Origin: Caballeronia novacaledonica
GTDB taxonomy: Bacteria; Pseudomonadota; Gammaproteobacteria; Burkholderiales; Burkholderiaceae
DNA: 64,000 bases
Assembly (NCBI RefSeq): GCF_900258035.1
Contig: NZ_OGTP01000002.1
Span: 372,001 to 436,000, forward strand
Reading direction: 5' to 3'
Each line of letters starts with the position of its first letter. Within the stretch, counting starts at the first letter, position 1. The translations under genes and the position numbers were made by a program. Below the pieces are notes generated by a model that did no database searches, was not told where the DNA came from, and saw only the letters and a list, made by a program, of their open reading frames with translations. Shown here in pieces: positions 41,711-50,780 of this stretch.

Positions 41711-43678
41711 ATGAACGCATCGCCGGCGACGCCCGCGTCCGATATGCCCATCGCGCCGCGCGTGCAGAAGATCGTCGTCGCGATACACGGCATCGGCAAT
41801 CAGTTGCACAGCGACACGGTGCGTTCCGTGGCAAGCCAGTTCGGCGCGCGCTATGACCCACCGCTGCCCGTCATGCCGCTCGGCTATTTCGACATCGCGG
41901 GCGTCGGTGAAGTGGATGTTCGTCAACTCGATCTTCCGCCAGGCGGTCCCTATACGGCGGAACAGCGCGACTTCTATTCCGCGCTCGGCTTCGCGGAAGT
42001 CTATTGGGCCGACATTCCGCGCGAAGTCGTGAAGCAGGACGACACGCTCGAGGAAAGCAAGGCGTGGGGACTTTCAATCGTGAGTCGCGCGCAAGCGGCC
42101 TACATGCTCAACGTCGACGAACGCAAGCTGGAGCCCGCCGATTTCTCGCTGGCGTCGGGTGTCGTCGAGGAGATCGTCGAGACGGTGGCCGTGATGCAGA
42201 GCCTGCTCGCCGTCACGGAAAAAGCCGGCATCTTCAAGTTCGATCTCGCGCCCATGCTGCGCGATTATGTCGGCGATGTTCAGCTCGTCGCGGATTTCAG
42301 GAAGCATCGCGAGACGATCGTCTTCCGGTTTCATCGCGTGATGGAGCGGCTCGTCGCGCTCGCCACCGCGCGCTGCCAATGCGCGCCCGAGGTGTACATC
42401 GTCGCGCATAGCGAAGGGACCGTCATCAGCTTTCTCGGCATCCTGCAGGCGCTGTCCGCATCGACCGTGTCGGACCCGAAGGACGGCAAGCAGATCATCA
42501 GCACGGAATGGGTGCAAAGTCTGCGCGGCTTCATGACCATCGGCTCGCCGATCGACAAGCACATTCTGCTATGGCCGAAGCTCTGGGAAGGCATGGCGCT
42601 GCGAAGCGACATGCAGGGCGATGCATTGACGCAAGTGGAACGTTCGGGCGGCCCGATCACGCTGCCCTCGCGTATCGAATGGCGCAACTATTACGACTTC
42701 GGCGATCCCGTCGGCTTCGCGCTCGATACGGCGCGCGCCTATCTCGATCATCATGGCTGTCGTGCATTCGAGTTCGAACCGGAGCACGACATCGGCTTCT
42801 CGCGCTATTGGCTGCCGGGCAAGGCGCATACGGACTACTGGACCGACGGCGATGTCTTCGGCCACTTCATCGAAAACGTGGTGCTCGACAGAAACACCGC
42901 AAAAGTCCCGCAAAACAGGCGTTTTCGCGGCATCGTGAGCACGGCGATTCCTTATCTGCTGAGCTTCGCGCTGCATCTTCTCGCGGTGTTCTTCATCTAT
43001 AAAGCCGTCACGGCTTCGTCCGATTCGGGCGCCGGCGGCACGAGCACGGCGCCCGAGTTCATCTATCTCACACGCTCGGTGTTCGCGCTCGCATGCCTCT
43101 TGATGGGGACGACAGTCGCCGCGCGCCTTCCGCGTCTCGTCAAGGCGCGCGGCGCGAGACGCACGGAAGCGTGGCTGCGCTGGCGCATCGTCGCGCTGCT
43201 GGCGTTCATCGCGGGCGCGCTGTTGTTCTGGCTCGTGCTCGTGAGTGGCGTGGCCGCCTTTCTCGCGAGTCCGTTCGCGGACATCCTGCATCGCGATAAC
43301 GCCGATCCTGTCGTCGGCAAGGCGGTCTTCGTGCTCGCGGGATTCGTGTGCGCGATCAGCGGCTGGCTCGCGCCGCGAAAACCCCATTGGGGACGGCGTA
43401 TTCTCGTTGCGCTCGGCACGCTGATGATGGTGTTGATCGTCGGCGTGAGGCTATGGGGCGATCTGGCGGGCAAGCCTATATGGCCCGTCGTGCTCGGCGG
43501 TGCATTCTTCCTCTATGCATGGTGGCTCGCGATACTGATCTTCGATCTCGCGTTCGTGTGGCATCGCTATGTGCGCAATTCCGTCGCGCTCGATACGCTG
43601 CGCGCATGGCGCGAAAATCGATGCGATGCGCAGCCCAAGCCGATCATGTCGATGCGTGCGAAGGCCGCGAAAAAATGA
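41711..43678 (+). CDS. Membrane-anchored alpha/beta hydrolase-like protein
   Basis: A 655-residue protein. The N-terminal half looks like an alpha/beta hydrolase: VAIHGIGNQLH gives the oxyanion-type HG motif, and IVAHSEGTVIS has the nucleophile serine in an HSEGT elbow. The C-terminal third holds about four to five transmembrane helices (IPYLLSFALHLLAVFFIY, a helix near SVFALACLLMG, IVALLAFIAGALLFWLVLV and others). It may be a lipase or esterase tethered to the membrane. I do not know a characterised homologue. GGGAGA precedes the ATG. Confidence 0.7.
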   Translation: MNASPATPASDMPIAPRVQKIVVAIHGIGNQLHSDTVRSVASQFGARYDPPLPVMPLGYFDIAGVGEVDVRQLDLPPGGPYTAEQRDFYSALGFAEVYWADIPREVVKQDDTLEESKAWGLSIVSRAQAAYMLNVDERKLEPADFSLASGVVEEIVETVAVMQSLLAVTEKAGIFKFDLAPMLRDYVGDVQLVADFRKHRETIVFRFHRVMERLVALATARCQCAPEVYIVAHSEGTVISFLGILQALSASTVSDPKDGKQIISTEWVQSLRGFMTIGSPIDKHILLWPKLWEGMALRSDMQGDALTQVERSGGPITLPSRIEWRNYYDFGDPVGFALDTARAYLDHHGCRAFEFEPEHDIGFSRYWLPGKAHTDYWTDGDVFGHFIENVVLDRNTAKVPQNRRFRGIVSTAIPYLLSFALHLLAVFFIYKAVTASSDSGAGGTSTAPEFIYLTRSVFALACLLMGTTVAARLPRLVKARGARRTEAWLRWRIVALLAFIAGALLFWLVLVSGVAAFLASPFADILHRDNADPVVGKAVFVLAGFVCAISGWLAPRKPHWGRRILVALGTLMMVLIVGVRLWGDLAGKPIWPVVLGGAFFLYAWWLAILIFDLAFVWHRYVRNSVALDTLRAWRENRCDAQPKPIMSMRAKAAKK

Positions 43679-43686
43679 CGATCGCT

Positions 43687-44835
43687 TCATCCATGCAGAA
43701 CGAGCTTCTGCACGCGCCAGTTCAGCAACTCCGCGACATACAGCGTATTCTCCGCCGGACACGCCATCTCGTGAATCCATCCGAACTGCTTCAGTTGCTT
43801 GCCCGATCGCCCGAGCACGCCGAGCAGTTTTCCATCGAGCGATAACTTGTAGATCCTGCCGGGAAACGCATCGGCGCAATACAACACCTGATTCGGCCCA
43901 GGCGAAATGCAAATGGCCCACGGCGATCCCGGCGCGAACGTGCCCGCCGCGATCGCCGCTTCATCGGGCATGTTGCCGATAGCCGGACGCGCATCGGAAG
44001 GCACGGGCACGTCGATCGTGAATTGCCGCTGAAAATTCCCTTCTCCGTCGAAGACCTGAATGCGGCGATTGCTGCGATCCGCGACATAGACCAGTCCGCT
44101 TCTATCGACGGCAATGCTATGAGGCGTATGAAACTGCCCCGGCTCCTTGCCGCGCTCGCCCCACGACTTAAGCCAGTTGCCGTCCTTATCGACCTTCGCT
44201 ACGCGCGAATTGATATAGCCGTCGCTGATGTAGGTATTGCCGGCGGCATCCCACGCGACATCGGTCACCTGCCTGAAGCGGCCCGGCTCCGAAGGCAAAG
44301 GCGGATTCGGATGCTTGAGCGGCGCGGTTTCTTCATCCGACGCCTCCTGCTTGCGTCCGAACACCATCGCGACGCGGCTTTCGGGCGTGAACTTGATGAT
44401 CATGTCCGAGCCTTTGTCCGTGACCCACACGTTGTCCTGCCGATCCACCTTGACCGTATGCGCGAACGACCAGGCATAAAGGTTATGGCCGATCTCGCGA
44501 ACGAAACGTCCGTTGCGGTCGAACTCGAGCAATTGCGCCGCCGCCGCGCCGTATGCGGGCCCAATGCTGTTACCGCGCGAGAGCACGAAGATATGTCCCG
44601 CGGAATTGAGTGCAACGCCGGAGCATTCGCCCAAATAGATGTCGCGCGGCAAACGCACCGGATCGGGAACGGAGTCGTAGGCTATGGCCGGCACGTCGTC
44701 GGCGGCGAACGCGAGATGCGGAAAGAGCGCGAGCGCTGCGGCGCTTTGACCCGCGAGTGCGAGAAAGCGGCGACGGCTTGCAACGCCGGGCGTCATGTCG
44801 CAACATGGGCAGTACATCGAGTGTCGAAGACTCAT
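43687..44835 (-). CDS. Tat-exported NHL-repeat beta-propeller protein
   Basis: A 382-residue protein with SRRRFLALAGQSAAALAL, a twin-arginine signal, near the N terminus, so it should be folded before export to the periplasm. The rest is a beta-propeller of NHL repeats, each with a pattern like GQFHTPHSIAVDRSGLVYVADRSNRRIQVF. It resembles the peptidyl-alpha-hydroxyglycine lyase/SMP-30-like group, but enzyme activity is not established. Start 44835 is chosen over upstream ATGs because GAGGAGGG precedes it. An N-terminal MYCPCCDM cysteine cluster before the signal is unusual. Confidence 0.78.
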   Translation of the reverse strand: MSLRHSMYCPCCDMTPGVASRRRFLALAGQSAAALALFPHLAFAADDVPAIAYDSVPDPVRLPRDIYLGECSGVALNSAGHIFVLSRGNSIGPAYGAAAAQLLEFDRNGRFVREIGHNLYAWSFAHTVKVDRQDNVWVTDKGSDMIIKFTPESRVAMVFGRKQEASDEETAPLKHPNPPLPSEPGRFRQVTDVAWDAAGNTYISDGYINSRVAKVDKDGNWLKSWGERGKEPGQFHTPHSIAVDRSGLVYVADRSNRRIQVFDGEGNFQRQFTIDVPVPSDARPAIGNMPDEAAIAAGTFAPGSPWAICISPGPNQVLYCADAFPGRIYKLSLDGKLLGVLGRSGKQLKQFGWIHEMACPAENTLYVAELLNWRVQKLVLHG

Positions 44836-44975
44836 TGTTACCCTCCTCTTGTTCGTCGCCTGCAATGATGAACATCGATGGTCGGCTTGCTTCGCGATGC
44901 GAGAGGAAGTGTAGTGCATGAACTGCACTCTTCACATGCGCGTGCTTTTATCGCTTTCAATGCTGAAAGGACATC

Positions 44976-45407
44976 ATGACCGAATCCTGGCAATACCAAG
45001 TTCGAATCCGGCTCGCGCCCGATTACGCGCACCTCGCGCGTCAAGATCCGGCGCACGAAAAGCTCGCGCCGCTCAACGCGCTGCTCATCAGGCACGATAC
45101 CCAAATGAAATGCCAGTACGACGCCTTCGCCGACTACGTGGCGCAAGCGGAACGCGATGGCATCGAGCACTATCCGCTTTATCGATGGACGCGTGAGACC
45201 ATCGAAAATCCCGCTAAAAAAGCGAAATATCTCGAAGCGTTCACGCTCCATGTGCACGGCGACGAAGTCTACGACGAGGCGCTCGCCAACGCGCTGGAAG
45301 CCGATCTTCGTTCACTCGCAAGCGATGCGATCATCGATATCCGCAAGCTCGACACGAATCCCGCGAACAATCCGCAACCACCTTCGTATAAGGATTCACG
45401 AGGTTGA
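44976..45407 (+). CDS. Conserved-looking cytosolic protein of unknown function
   Basis: A 143-residue soluble protein with AAAGGA upstream of its ATG. It opens WQYQVRIRLAPDYAHLAR and has a mix of charged helices and strands without membrane or signal segments. I do not recognise the family. Its stop precedes the TetR promoter region by only a few bases. Confidence 0.6.
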   Translation: MTESWQYQVRIRLAPDYAHLARQDPAHEKLAPLNALLIRHDTQMKCQYDAFADYVAQAERDGIEHYPLYRWTRETIENPAKKAKYLEAFTLHVHGDEVYDEALANALEADLRSLASDAIIDIRKLDTNPANNPQPPSYKDSRG

Positions 45408-45430
45408 CGCCGTGCATCGCTCACGCTAAG

Positions 45431-45450
45431 GTTTGGTAAATCAACCAAAC
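45431..45450. promoter_or_regulatory. TetR-type operator palindrome
   Basis: GTTTGGT (45431-45437) and ACCAAAC (45444-45450) are perfect inverted copies around AAATCA. The site ends 13 bp before the TetR GTG start. A possible promoter, TTGACG (45404-45409) and TAAGGT (45427-45432) with 17-bp spacing, would be blocked by a protein bound here, as in TetR autorepression. Confidence 0.7.
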
Positions 45451-45463
45451 CGGATCGCGCCCC

Positions 45464-46018
45464 GTGCAGGATCGTCGACAAACCATACTCGAAGCCGCCC
45501 TCGCCACGTTGCGCGAAGAAGGCTATTCGGGCTTCACGCAACCGCGCGTCGCTGCGCGCGCGGGCTTGCGTCAGAGTCATCTCACGTATTATTTTCCGAC
45601 GCGTCTCGCATTGATCGAAGCCGTCGCGCGCACCGCGATCGAAGGCCAGCTCGCCGCCGTCGATGCCTTTGCGGGCGAAACATCGCGCAAAGTCACGGCT
45701 GCGTCGATCGCCAATGTCGCGATACGCCACGAGAACACGCGCGTATTGATGGCGCTCGCGCAGGCCGCCGACGAAGAGCCGACCATACGCAGCCTCTTTC
45801 GCGAGCTTGCGGAAGGCGTCGCGGTGCGCATCACGCGCATGCTCGAATCGATGGGCCTCGCCGTGACGAAAGAGCATGTGGCCATGGTGCATGCGCTCGT
45901 CGTCGGGCTTGCGGTCATCGACCTCGCGATGGGCCGCGCGGACGGCAAGCGCCGCGCGAGCAGCGCAATCGAAACCTTGTTCTCGCTGCTGCCGCCCGAC
46001 GAATCGAAACAGTCATAG
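45464..46018 (+). CDS. TetR-family transcriptional regulator
   Basis: A 184-residue repressor beginning at GTG. The N-terminal helix-turn-helix reads ILEAALATLREEGYSGFTQ then VAARAGLRQSHLTYYFPTR, a textbook TetR domain. The C-terminal ligand domain is all-helical and has no recognisable specificity. A perfect palindrome lies just upstream and is the likely autoregulatory site. Its stop overlaps the convergent dehydrogenase remnant by 6 bp. Confidence 0.88.
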   Translation: MQDRRQTILEAALATLREEGYSGFTQPRVAARAGLRQSHLTYYFPTRLALIEAVARTAIEGQLAAVDAFAGETSRKVTAASIANVAIRHENTRVLMALAQAADEEPTIRSLFRELAEGVAVRITRMLESMGLAVTKEHVAMVHALVVGLAVIDLAMGRADGKRRASSAIETLFSLLPPDESKQS

Positions 46019-46404
46019 CGCGTCGAGCCATTCGACGATATTGCGCACCGTATCGCCATAAAACGTGCGATACAGCTCCTCCGATACATAGCCGATATGC
46101 GGCGTCGCGAGCACGTTCGGCAGCGCGCGCAGCGGGTCGTTGGCAGCGAGCGGCTCTTCGTCGTAGACATCGATGGCCGCGCCCGCGAGCGTGCCGGATT
46201 TCAGCGCATCGACGAGCGCCGCACGATCGACGATCGGCCCGCGCGACGTGTTCACGATACGGCTCGTCGGCTTCATCCGCGCCATTTCCTTCGCGCCGAC
46301 GAGATGATGCGTGCGCTCGCTCAGGCGCACGTGAACCGAGAGCACATCGGAAGTCGTGAAGAGCGTGTCCTTGTCGACGAGTTGCTTCGTCGATTTGTTA
46401 TGAC
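46013..46404 (-). pseudogene. 5'-truncated D-2-hydroxyacid dehydrogenase
   Basis: The frame encodes the C-terminal part of a D-isomer-specific 2-hydroxyacid dehydrogenase: VDKDTLFTTSDVLSVHVRL, then NTSRGPIVDRAALVDAL, the DVYDEEP motif and LATPHIGY with the catalytic histidine. The substrate-binding N-terminal domain and the NAD GxGxxG motif are absent. Upstream the same frame stays open but reads unrelated sequence (PFRFIRHNKST), so the gene was cut near 46385-46404. Only about 120 of roughly 315 residues remain, so activity is not expected. Internal GTG 46345 could start a fragment. Confidence 0.75.
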
Positions 46405-46643
46405 GAATGAATCGGAAGGGAACCGCCAGTGTGACGCAATGCGCGGATTCATGTCGCGCGCATCCCTCGGCGAGCGCCGATGAAATCCCGCAGAGCCTTG
46501 CTACGTAAGCCCGAACACGATCTCCAAATGCATGACATCGCGTGAAATAAGTTGCCGCGGGACTTCACGCACGGCCTTCTCTATAGTCACTTCCGTCGCC
46601 ACACGAAACGCAACGTGGCCTAAAGAACCGAGAAGGACATCCC

Positions 46644-47678
46644 GTGAAAAACAGATCGACTTTCGCTTCAGACGACCGCGTTGCGTTCGCTTCCGGCACG
46701 GCTTCCAACAAGCGCCGCGTGCGCCCGTTGCTCGTCGTCGCGGCGGCCGCCGCCCTCACGCTGTGCAGCAGTTCCGCCTTCGCGGGCTGGGCGCGCGGCG
46801 GCACGGCCTACACCGGCCGCGGCGAATATCAGGGCGCGCACGTCGGCTCCTGCGGCGGCGGCAGTTGCTCGCATGCGGGCGGCGTCGAGAATCCGTGGGG
46901 CCGCGTCGCCACCAACTCGGGCACCGTGACGCGCACCGCGCAGGGCCAGTTCTCCAACTCCGGCACCGCCTACGGCCCGAACGGCCGCCCGGTGCAGCAC
47001 GCGGGCGACACGAGCTGCGCGGGCGGCAGTTGCACGCACACCGGCAGCGCGACCGGTCCGAACGGCAAGACCGCGACCGGCAGCGATACCGTGACGCGCA
47101 ATGCGCCCGGACAATACTCGTCGTCGGGTTCGGTGACGGGACCGAACGGCAACACGTCGACGCACTCGGCATCGACGAACTGCGCGGGCTACACGTGCAA
47201 CCGCTCCGGCACCGTCGACACGGCGAACGGCGGCACGGTGACGCATTCGGGCAGCGCGACGAGCGTCGCGCCGGGCGTGGTCACCACGTCGGGCACCGCG
47301 ACGGTCACGAGCGGCTCGCATAGCACGACGGTCGTCGGTGGCGGCAGCACGGTCACGTCGGGCACGACGGTCGTCGCCACGGCGCCGGTCGTCACCGGAA
47401 CGACGGTCGTCGCCGCGCCCGTGATCGTGCCGCCGCCCCCGGTGCCTTCGACGACCGTGGTGGTCGCACCGCCCCCGGCTTCATCGACGGTCGTAGTCAC
47501 GCCGCCCCCGCCGCCGCCCGTCAAAGCCGTGGTCGTCGCGCCGGCTCCCGCTCCGGTCAAGACGGTGTATGTCGCACCGCCGCCGCCCGCGAAGGTGGTC
47601 TATGTCGTGCCGCACCGCGCGGTCCTGATTCCGGGACATTGGGTCGGCCGGTTCTGGATTCCTGCACACTGGGCTTGA
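46644..47678 (+). CDS. Secreted Gly/Ser/Thr-rich repetitive surface protein
   Basis: A 344-residue protein starting at GTG, with AAGGA upstream. After a signal peptide (about 27-47, ending SSSAFAGWAR) come three to four degenerate repeats of about 40 residues, built on TGPNGKTATGSDTVTRNAPG and CAGGSCTHTGS, with pairs of cysteines. A long Val/Thr/Pro-rich low-complexity stretch follows (PVIVPPPPVPSTTVVVAP). The end GHWVGRFWIPAHW is a YXWXPGHW-type motif seen in small exported proteins. It probably lies in the envelope or outside the cell. Function unknown. Confidence 0.75.
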   Translation: MKNRSTFASDDRVAFASGTASNKRRVRPLLVVAAAAALTLCSSSAFAGWARGGTAYTGRGEYQGAHVGSCGGGSCSHAGGVENPWGRVATNSGTVTRTAQGQFSNSGTAYGPNGRPVQHAGDTSCAGGSCTHTGSATGPNGKTATGSDTVTRNAPGQYSSSGSVTGPNGNTSTHSASTNCAGYTCNRSGTVDTANGGTVTHSGSATSVAPGVVTTSGTATVTSGSHSTTVVGGGSTVTSGTTVVATAPVVTGTTVVAAPVIVPPPPVPSTTVVVAPPPASSTVVVTPPPPPPVKAVVVAPAPAPVKTVYVAPPPPAKVVYVVPHRAVLIPGHWVGRFWIPAHWA

Positions 47679-47698
47679 CCAGGCATCGATGAGAAACA

Positions 47699-47733
47699 AA
47701 GGCCGGCCGCATGCGCGCCGGCCTTCTCGTTTT
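47699..47733 (+). terminator. Rho-independent terminator
   Basis: AAGGCCGGC (47699-47707) pairs perfectly with GCCGGCCTT (47717-47725) across a 9-bp loop, followed by CTCGTTTT. It ends the transcript of the repetitive surface protein. Confidence 0.85.
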
Positions 47734-47847
47734 ATGCGCGCATCGCGTTACACTGCGAATCAACGCCGCTTCCAACACACACGACATGCTCCATGTCTTT
47801 CCCGGCACGCACGCGGTCACGAACGCACGCTCATGACGAGGCATCGC

Positions 47848-49203
47848 ATGAAACGCCCGCATCTGCCTAGCGATCATGCGAAAGGGGTCCTGCACGACAT
47901 CACGTGGACCGCCGGTCCCGTCGCGCTGGTCATTGCGATCGTCGTCGGGCTCGTCTACTGGCTCGTCGATCCCGCGCCGCCCAAAACCATCACGATGAGC
48001 GCGGGGCAGCCCGACAGCTCGTTCTACGTCATCTCTCAGGAATACGCGAAGCTCCTCGCGCGCAACGGCATCACGCTGAAAGTGCTGCCGTCTGATGGCT
48101 CGGTGCAGAACCTCGAACGTCTGCTCGATCCGAAACAGCATGTCGATCTCGCGCTCGTGCAAGGCGGCATCGCGACGAAGGAACAAGCGTCGAGTCTGAT
48201 GTCGCTCGGCAGCGTGTCGTATGTGCCGCTCGTGGTGTTCTATCGTGGCAAGGGGCTCACGCTGCTTTCGCAACTGGAAGGCAAGCGCATTGCGATCGGG
48301 CGCGAGGGAAGCGGCACGCGCACGCTTTCGCTGAAGCTGCTGGAAGCCAACGGCATCTATCCGGGCGGCGACACGCCGCTTCTGCCGACGGACGGACTGC
48401 AAGCCGCCACGCAACTCGTCAGCAATGAAGCCGACGCGGTCTTTCTCTCCGGCGACTCCGCGACGCGCGCCCTCATGCTGCGTCTCTTGCGCGTGCCCGG
48501 CATCTCCGTGATGGACTTCAAGGAAGCCCGCGCATACACGCGTCTTTTCCCTTATCTCGACGAGATCGAGTTGCCGCCCGGCGTGCTCGACCTCGGCCGG
48601 CGCATCCCGCCCGAGACCGTGCACCTGATCAGTCCGACAGTCGAGTTGATCGCGCGGCCGACGCTGCATCCGGCGCTATCCGACTTGCTCATCGAAGCGG
48701 CGCAGGAAGTACACGGCGCGGCGGGTCTGCTGCAGCGTTCGGGGCAGTTTCCGAGTGCTGTCGCGCACGAGTTTCCCATCAGCGAAGATGCGAGCCGCTA
48801 TTACCGTTCGGGCAAGAGCTTCCTGTATCGGATGCTGCCGTTCTGGCTCGCGAACATCGCGGACCGCGCGCTCGTGCTGCTGCTGCCCGTGGCGGTGCTG
48901 ATCTTTCCCGCGCTGCGTCTCGTGCCCGCGTTATATCGATGGCGCGTGCGTTCGCGCATCTATCGCTATTACGGCGCGCTGATCGCGGTGGAGCGCAGCG
49001 CGATGCGCGTCGCCAACGAAGACGAGCGGCGCGCGTTGCTCGTCGAACTCGATTACATCGAGGAATCGCTCGATACGCTCAAGCTGCCGCTTGCTCATGC
49101 CGATGCGCTCTACGTGCTGCGCGAGCACGTCAGCTTCGTGCGCGCGCGTTTGACCGAAGCGCCGCGGCGCGACAAGAGCATGGCCTGGACGAGCACGACA
49201 TAG
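47848..49203 (+). CDS. TAXI-family solute-receptor-like protein with membrane anchor
   Basis: A 451-residue protein. After one N-terminal transmembrane helix (VALVIAIVVGLVYWLV) comes a TAXI/TRAP-type periplasmic binding domain: ITMSAGQPDSSFYVISQEYAK, LALVQGGIATKEQ, IAIGREGSGTRTL. Unlike classical TRAP receptors it continues with a second helix (ALVLLLPVAVLIFPAL) and a cytoplasmic helical tail, and no TRAP permease is adjacent. It may be a sensor or scaffold rather than a transport protein. Start 47848 has GAGG 6 bases upstream; 47833 is an alternative. Confidence 0.8.
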   Translation: MKRPHLPSDHAKGVLHDITWTAGPVALVIAIVVGLVYWLVDPAPPKTITMSAGQPDSSFYVISQEYAKLLARNGITLKVLPSDGSVQNLERLLDPKQHVDLALVQGGIATKEQASSLMSLGSVSYVPLVVFYRGKGLTLLSQLEGKRIAIGREGSGTRTLSLKLLEANGIYPGGDTPLLPTDGLQAATQLVSNEADAVFLSGDSATRALMLRLLRVPGISVMDFKEARAYTRLFPYLDEIELPPGVLDLGRRIPPETVHLISPTVELIARPTLHPALSDLLIEAAQEVHGAAGLLQRSGQFPSAVAHEFPISEDASRYYRSGKSFLYRMLPFWLANIADRALVLLLPVAVLIFPALRLVPALYRWRVRSRIYRYYGALIAVERSAMRVANEDERRALLVELDYIEESLDTLKLPLAHADALYVLREHVSFVRARLTEAPRRDKSMAWTSTT

Positions 49204-49217
49204 CCCAAGGATGCGCG

Positions 49218-50774
49218 ATGAAACTTCGTACATGGTTTGCCGTTGCGTCGATGCTGCTGATGACGGCCTGCGCGAGCCTGCCGCCGCAAACCGGACGCGA
49301 GGAAACACACGCACTCGCCGACACGACGAACACACGCCTCGGCACGACCTTCGCGCCGAGCGAGGCCGCGCATCCCGGCGACAACGCGTTTCACTTGCTA
49401 TCGGATGGCACGGACGCGCTCGGCGCGCGCGTGATCCTGAGCGAGACCGCCGATCGCACGCTCGATCTCCAGTACTACATCTGGCACGACGATCTGACGG
49501 GCCGCGAAATGGCCGCATCGGTCATGCGTGCGGCGGATCGAGGCGTGCGCGTGCGCCTTCTGCTCGACGACCTCGGCACCAACGCCGACGATCAGTTCCT
49601 GCTCGCGCTCGCGTCGCATCCGAACGTACAGGTGCGGCTTTTCAATCCGGTGGCGAATCGCACGTTCAAGAAGCTCGGCTCCGCGGCCGAGTTCTTTCGC
49701 GTGAATCGTCGCATGCATAACAAGGCGCTCATTGCCGATAACCAGGCCGCGATTCTCGGTGGCCGCAATATTGGCGATGAATATTTCGGCGCATCGAGCA
49801 CGGTCGCGTTCGGCGATCTCGACGTGCTCGTGCACGGGCCTGTCGTGCGCGAAGTGTCGAGCGCATTCGATCTGTACTGGAACTCCGATGCGGCCTATCC
49901 GATCGATAACCTGATGCGACGTCACGCCGATCCCGACGCGCTTGCGGCTTATCGCCAGAAGCTCGATGCCTATCTCTTGTCGGAGACGCATTCGCCTTAT
50001 GTGGCGCAAGTGCGCGAGCGTCTCGCGAGCGTGATTCATCAGCGCGACACCGAATTCTCATGGGGCAAGGCAACGCTGCTCTACGACGATCCCGCGAAGA
50101 TCACGCGCGCGCCGGGCGACAAGGAAGGCCATCTGATGTCGCAGATCAAGGCATTGAAGCTCGATCCCGACGAGGACATGCTGATCGTTTCGCCCTACTT
50201 CGTCCCGCGCGATGAAGGCGTGCGCTGGCTTCGATCGATGACAGCGCGCGGCGTGCACGTGACCGTGCTGACGAACTCGCTCGCGGCCACCGATGTCGCC
50301 GCCGTGCATGCGGGCTATCAACGCTATCGCAAGGACATGCTCGAAGCGGGCGTGCGGTTGTATGAGCTGAAGCCGGTCGCATCGACGGATGAAGGCAAGA
50401 GCACGAAGAAGTCGACGTTCGGATCGTCGAAGGCGTCGCTGCATGCGAAGACGTATGTGTTCGACCGCAAGCGCATTTTCATCGGCTCGATGAACCTCGA
50501 TCCGCGTTCCGTGGAGTTGAATACGGAGATCGGCGTCTATTGCGAAAGCGCGGCGGCGGCCGAGCAAGTGGCGAATACCATCGGCACGAATATCGATCGC
50601 ATCGCGTGGCGTGTCGAGTTGCAGGACGACGGAAACGGCGGCACGCGCATGGTGTGGATCGACACCGATGCCAATGGCAACACGACCCGCCTCGACAGCG
50701 AGCCGGACGTGTCTGCGTTCAGGCGCGCGAGCATCTGGATGCTGAGCATCCTGCCGATCGAATCGCAATTGTGA
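49218..50774 (+). CDS. Phospholipase D-family lipoprotein (cardiolipin synthase-like)
   Basis: A 518-residue protein with a lipoprotein signal (LLMTACAS, cysteine at 18). Both HKD motifs are intact: HNKALIADNQAAILGGRNIG and HAKTYVFDRKRIFIGSMNLD. The layout resembles E. coli ClsC-type cardiolipin synthases, which condense phospholipids; a phosphodiesterase role is the alternative. It starts 14 bp after the TAXI-like gene, with AAGGA upstream, so the two are probably co-transcribed. Confidence 0.87.
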   Translation: MKLRTWFAVASMLLMTACASLPPQTGREETHALADTTNTRLGTTFAPSEAAHPGDNAFHLLSDGTDALGARVILSETADRTLDLQYYIWHDDLTGREMAASVMRAADRGVRVRLLLDDLGTNADDQFLLALASHPNVQVRLFNPVANRTFKKLGSAAEFFRVNRRMHNKALIADNQAAILGGRNIGDEYFGASSTVAFGDLDVLVHGPVVREVSSAFDLYWNSDAAYPIDNLMRRHADPDALAAYRQKLDAYLLSETHSPYVAQVRERLASVIHQRDTEFSWGKATLLYDDPAKITRAPGDKEGHLMSQIKALKLDPDEDMLIVSPYFVPRDEGVRWLRSMTARGVHVTVLTNSLAATDVAAVHAGYQRYRKDMLEAGVRLYELKPVASTDEGKSTKKSTFGSSKASLHAKTYVFDRKRIFIGSMNLDPRSVELNTEIGVYCESAAAAEQVANTIGTNIDRIAWRVELQDDGNGGTRMVWIDTDANGNTTRLDSEPDVSAFRRASIWMLSILPIESQL

Positions 50775-50780
50775 GGCGTT

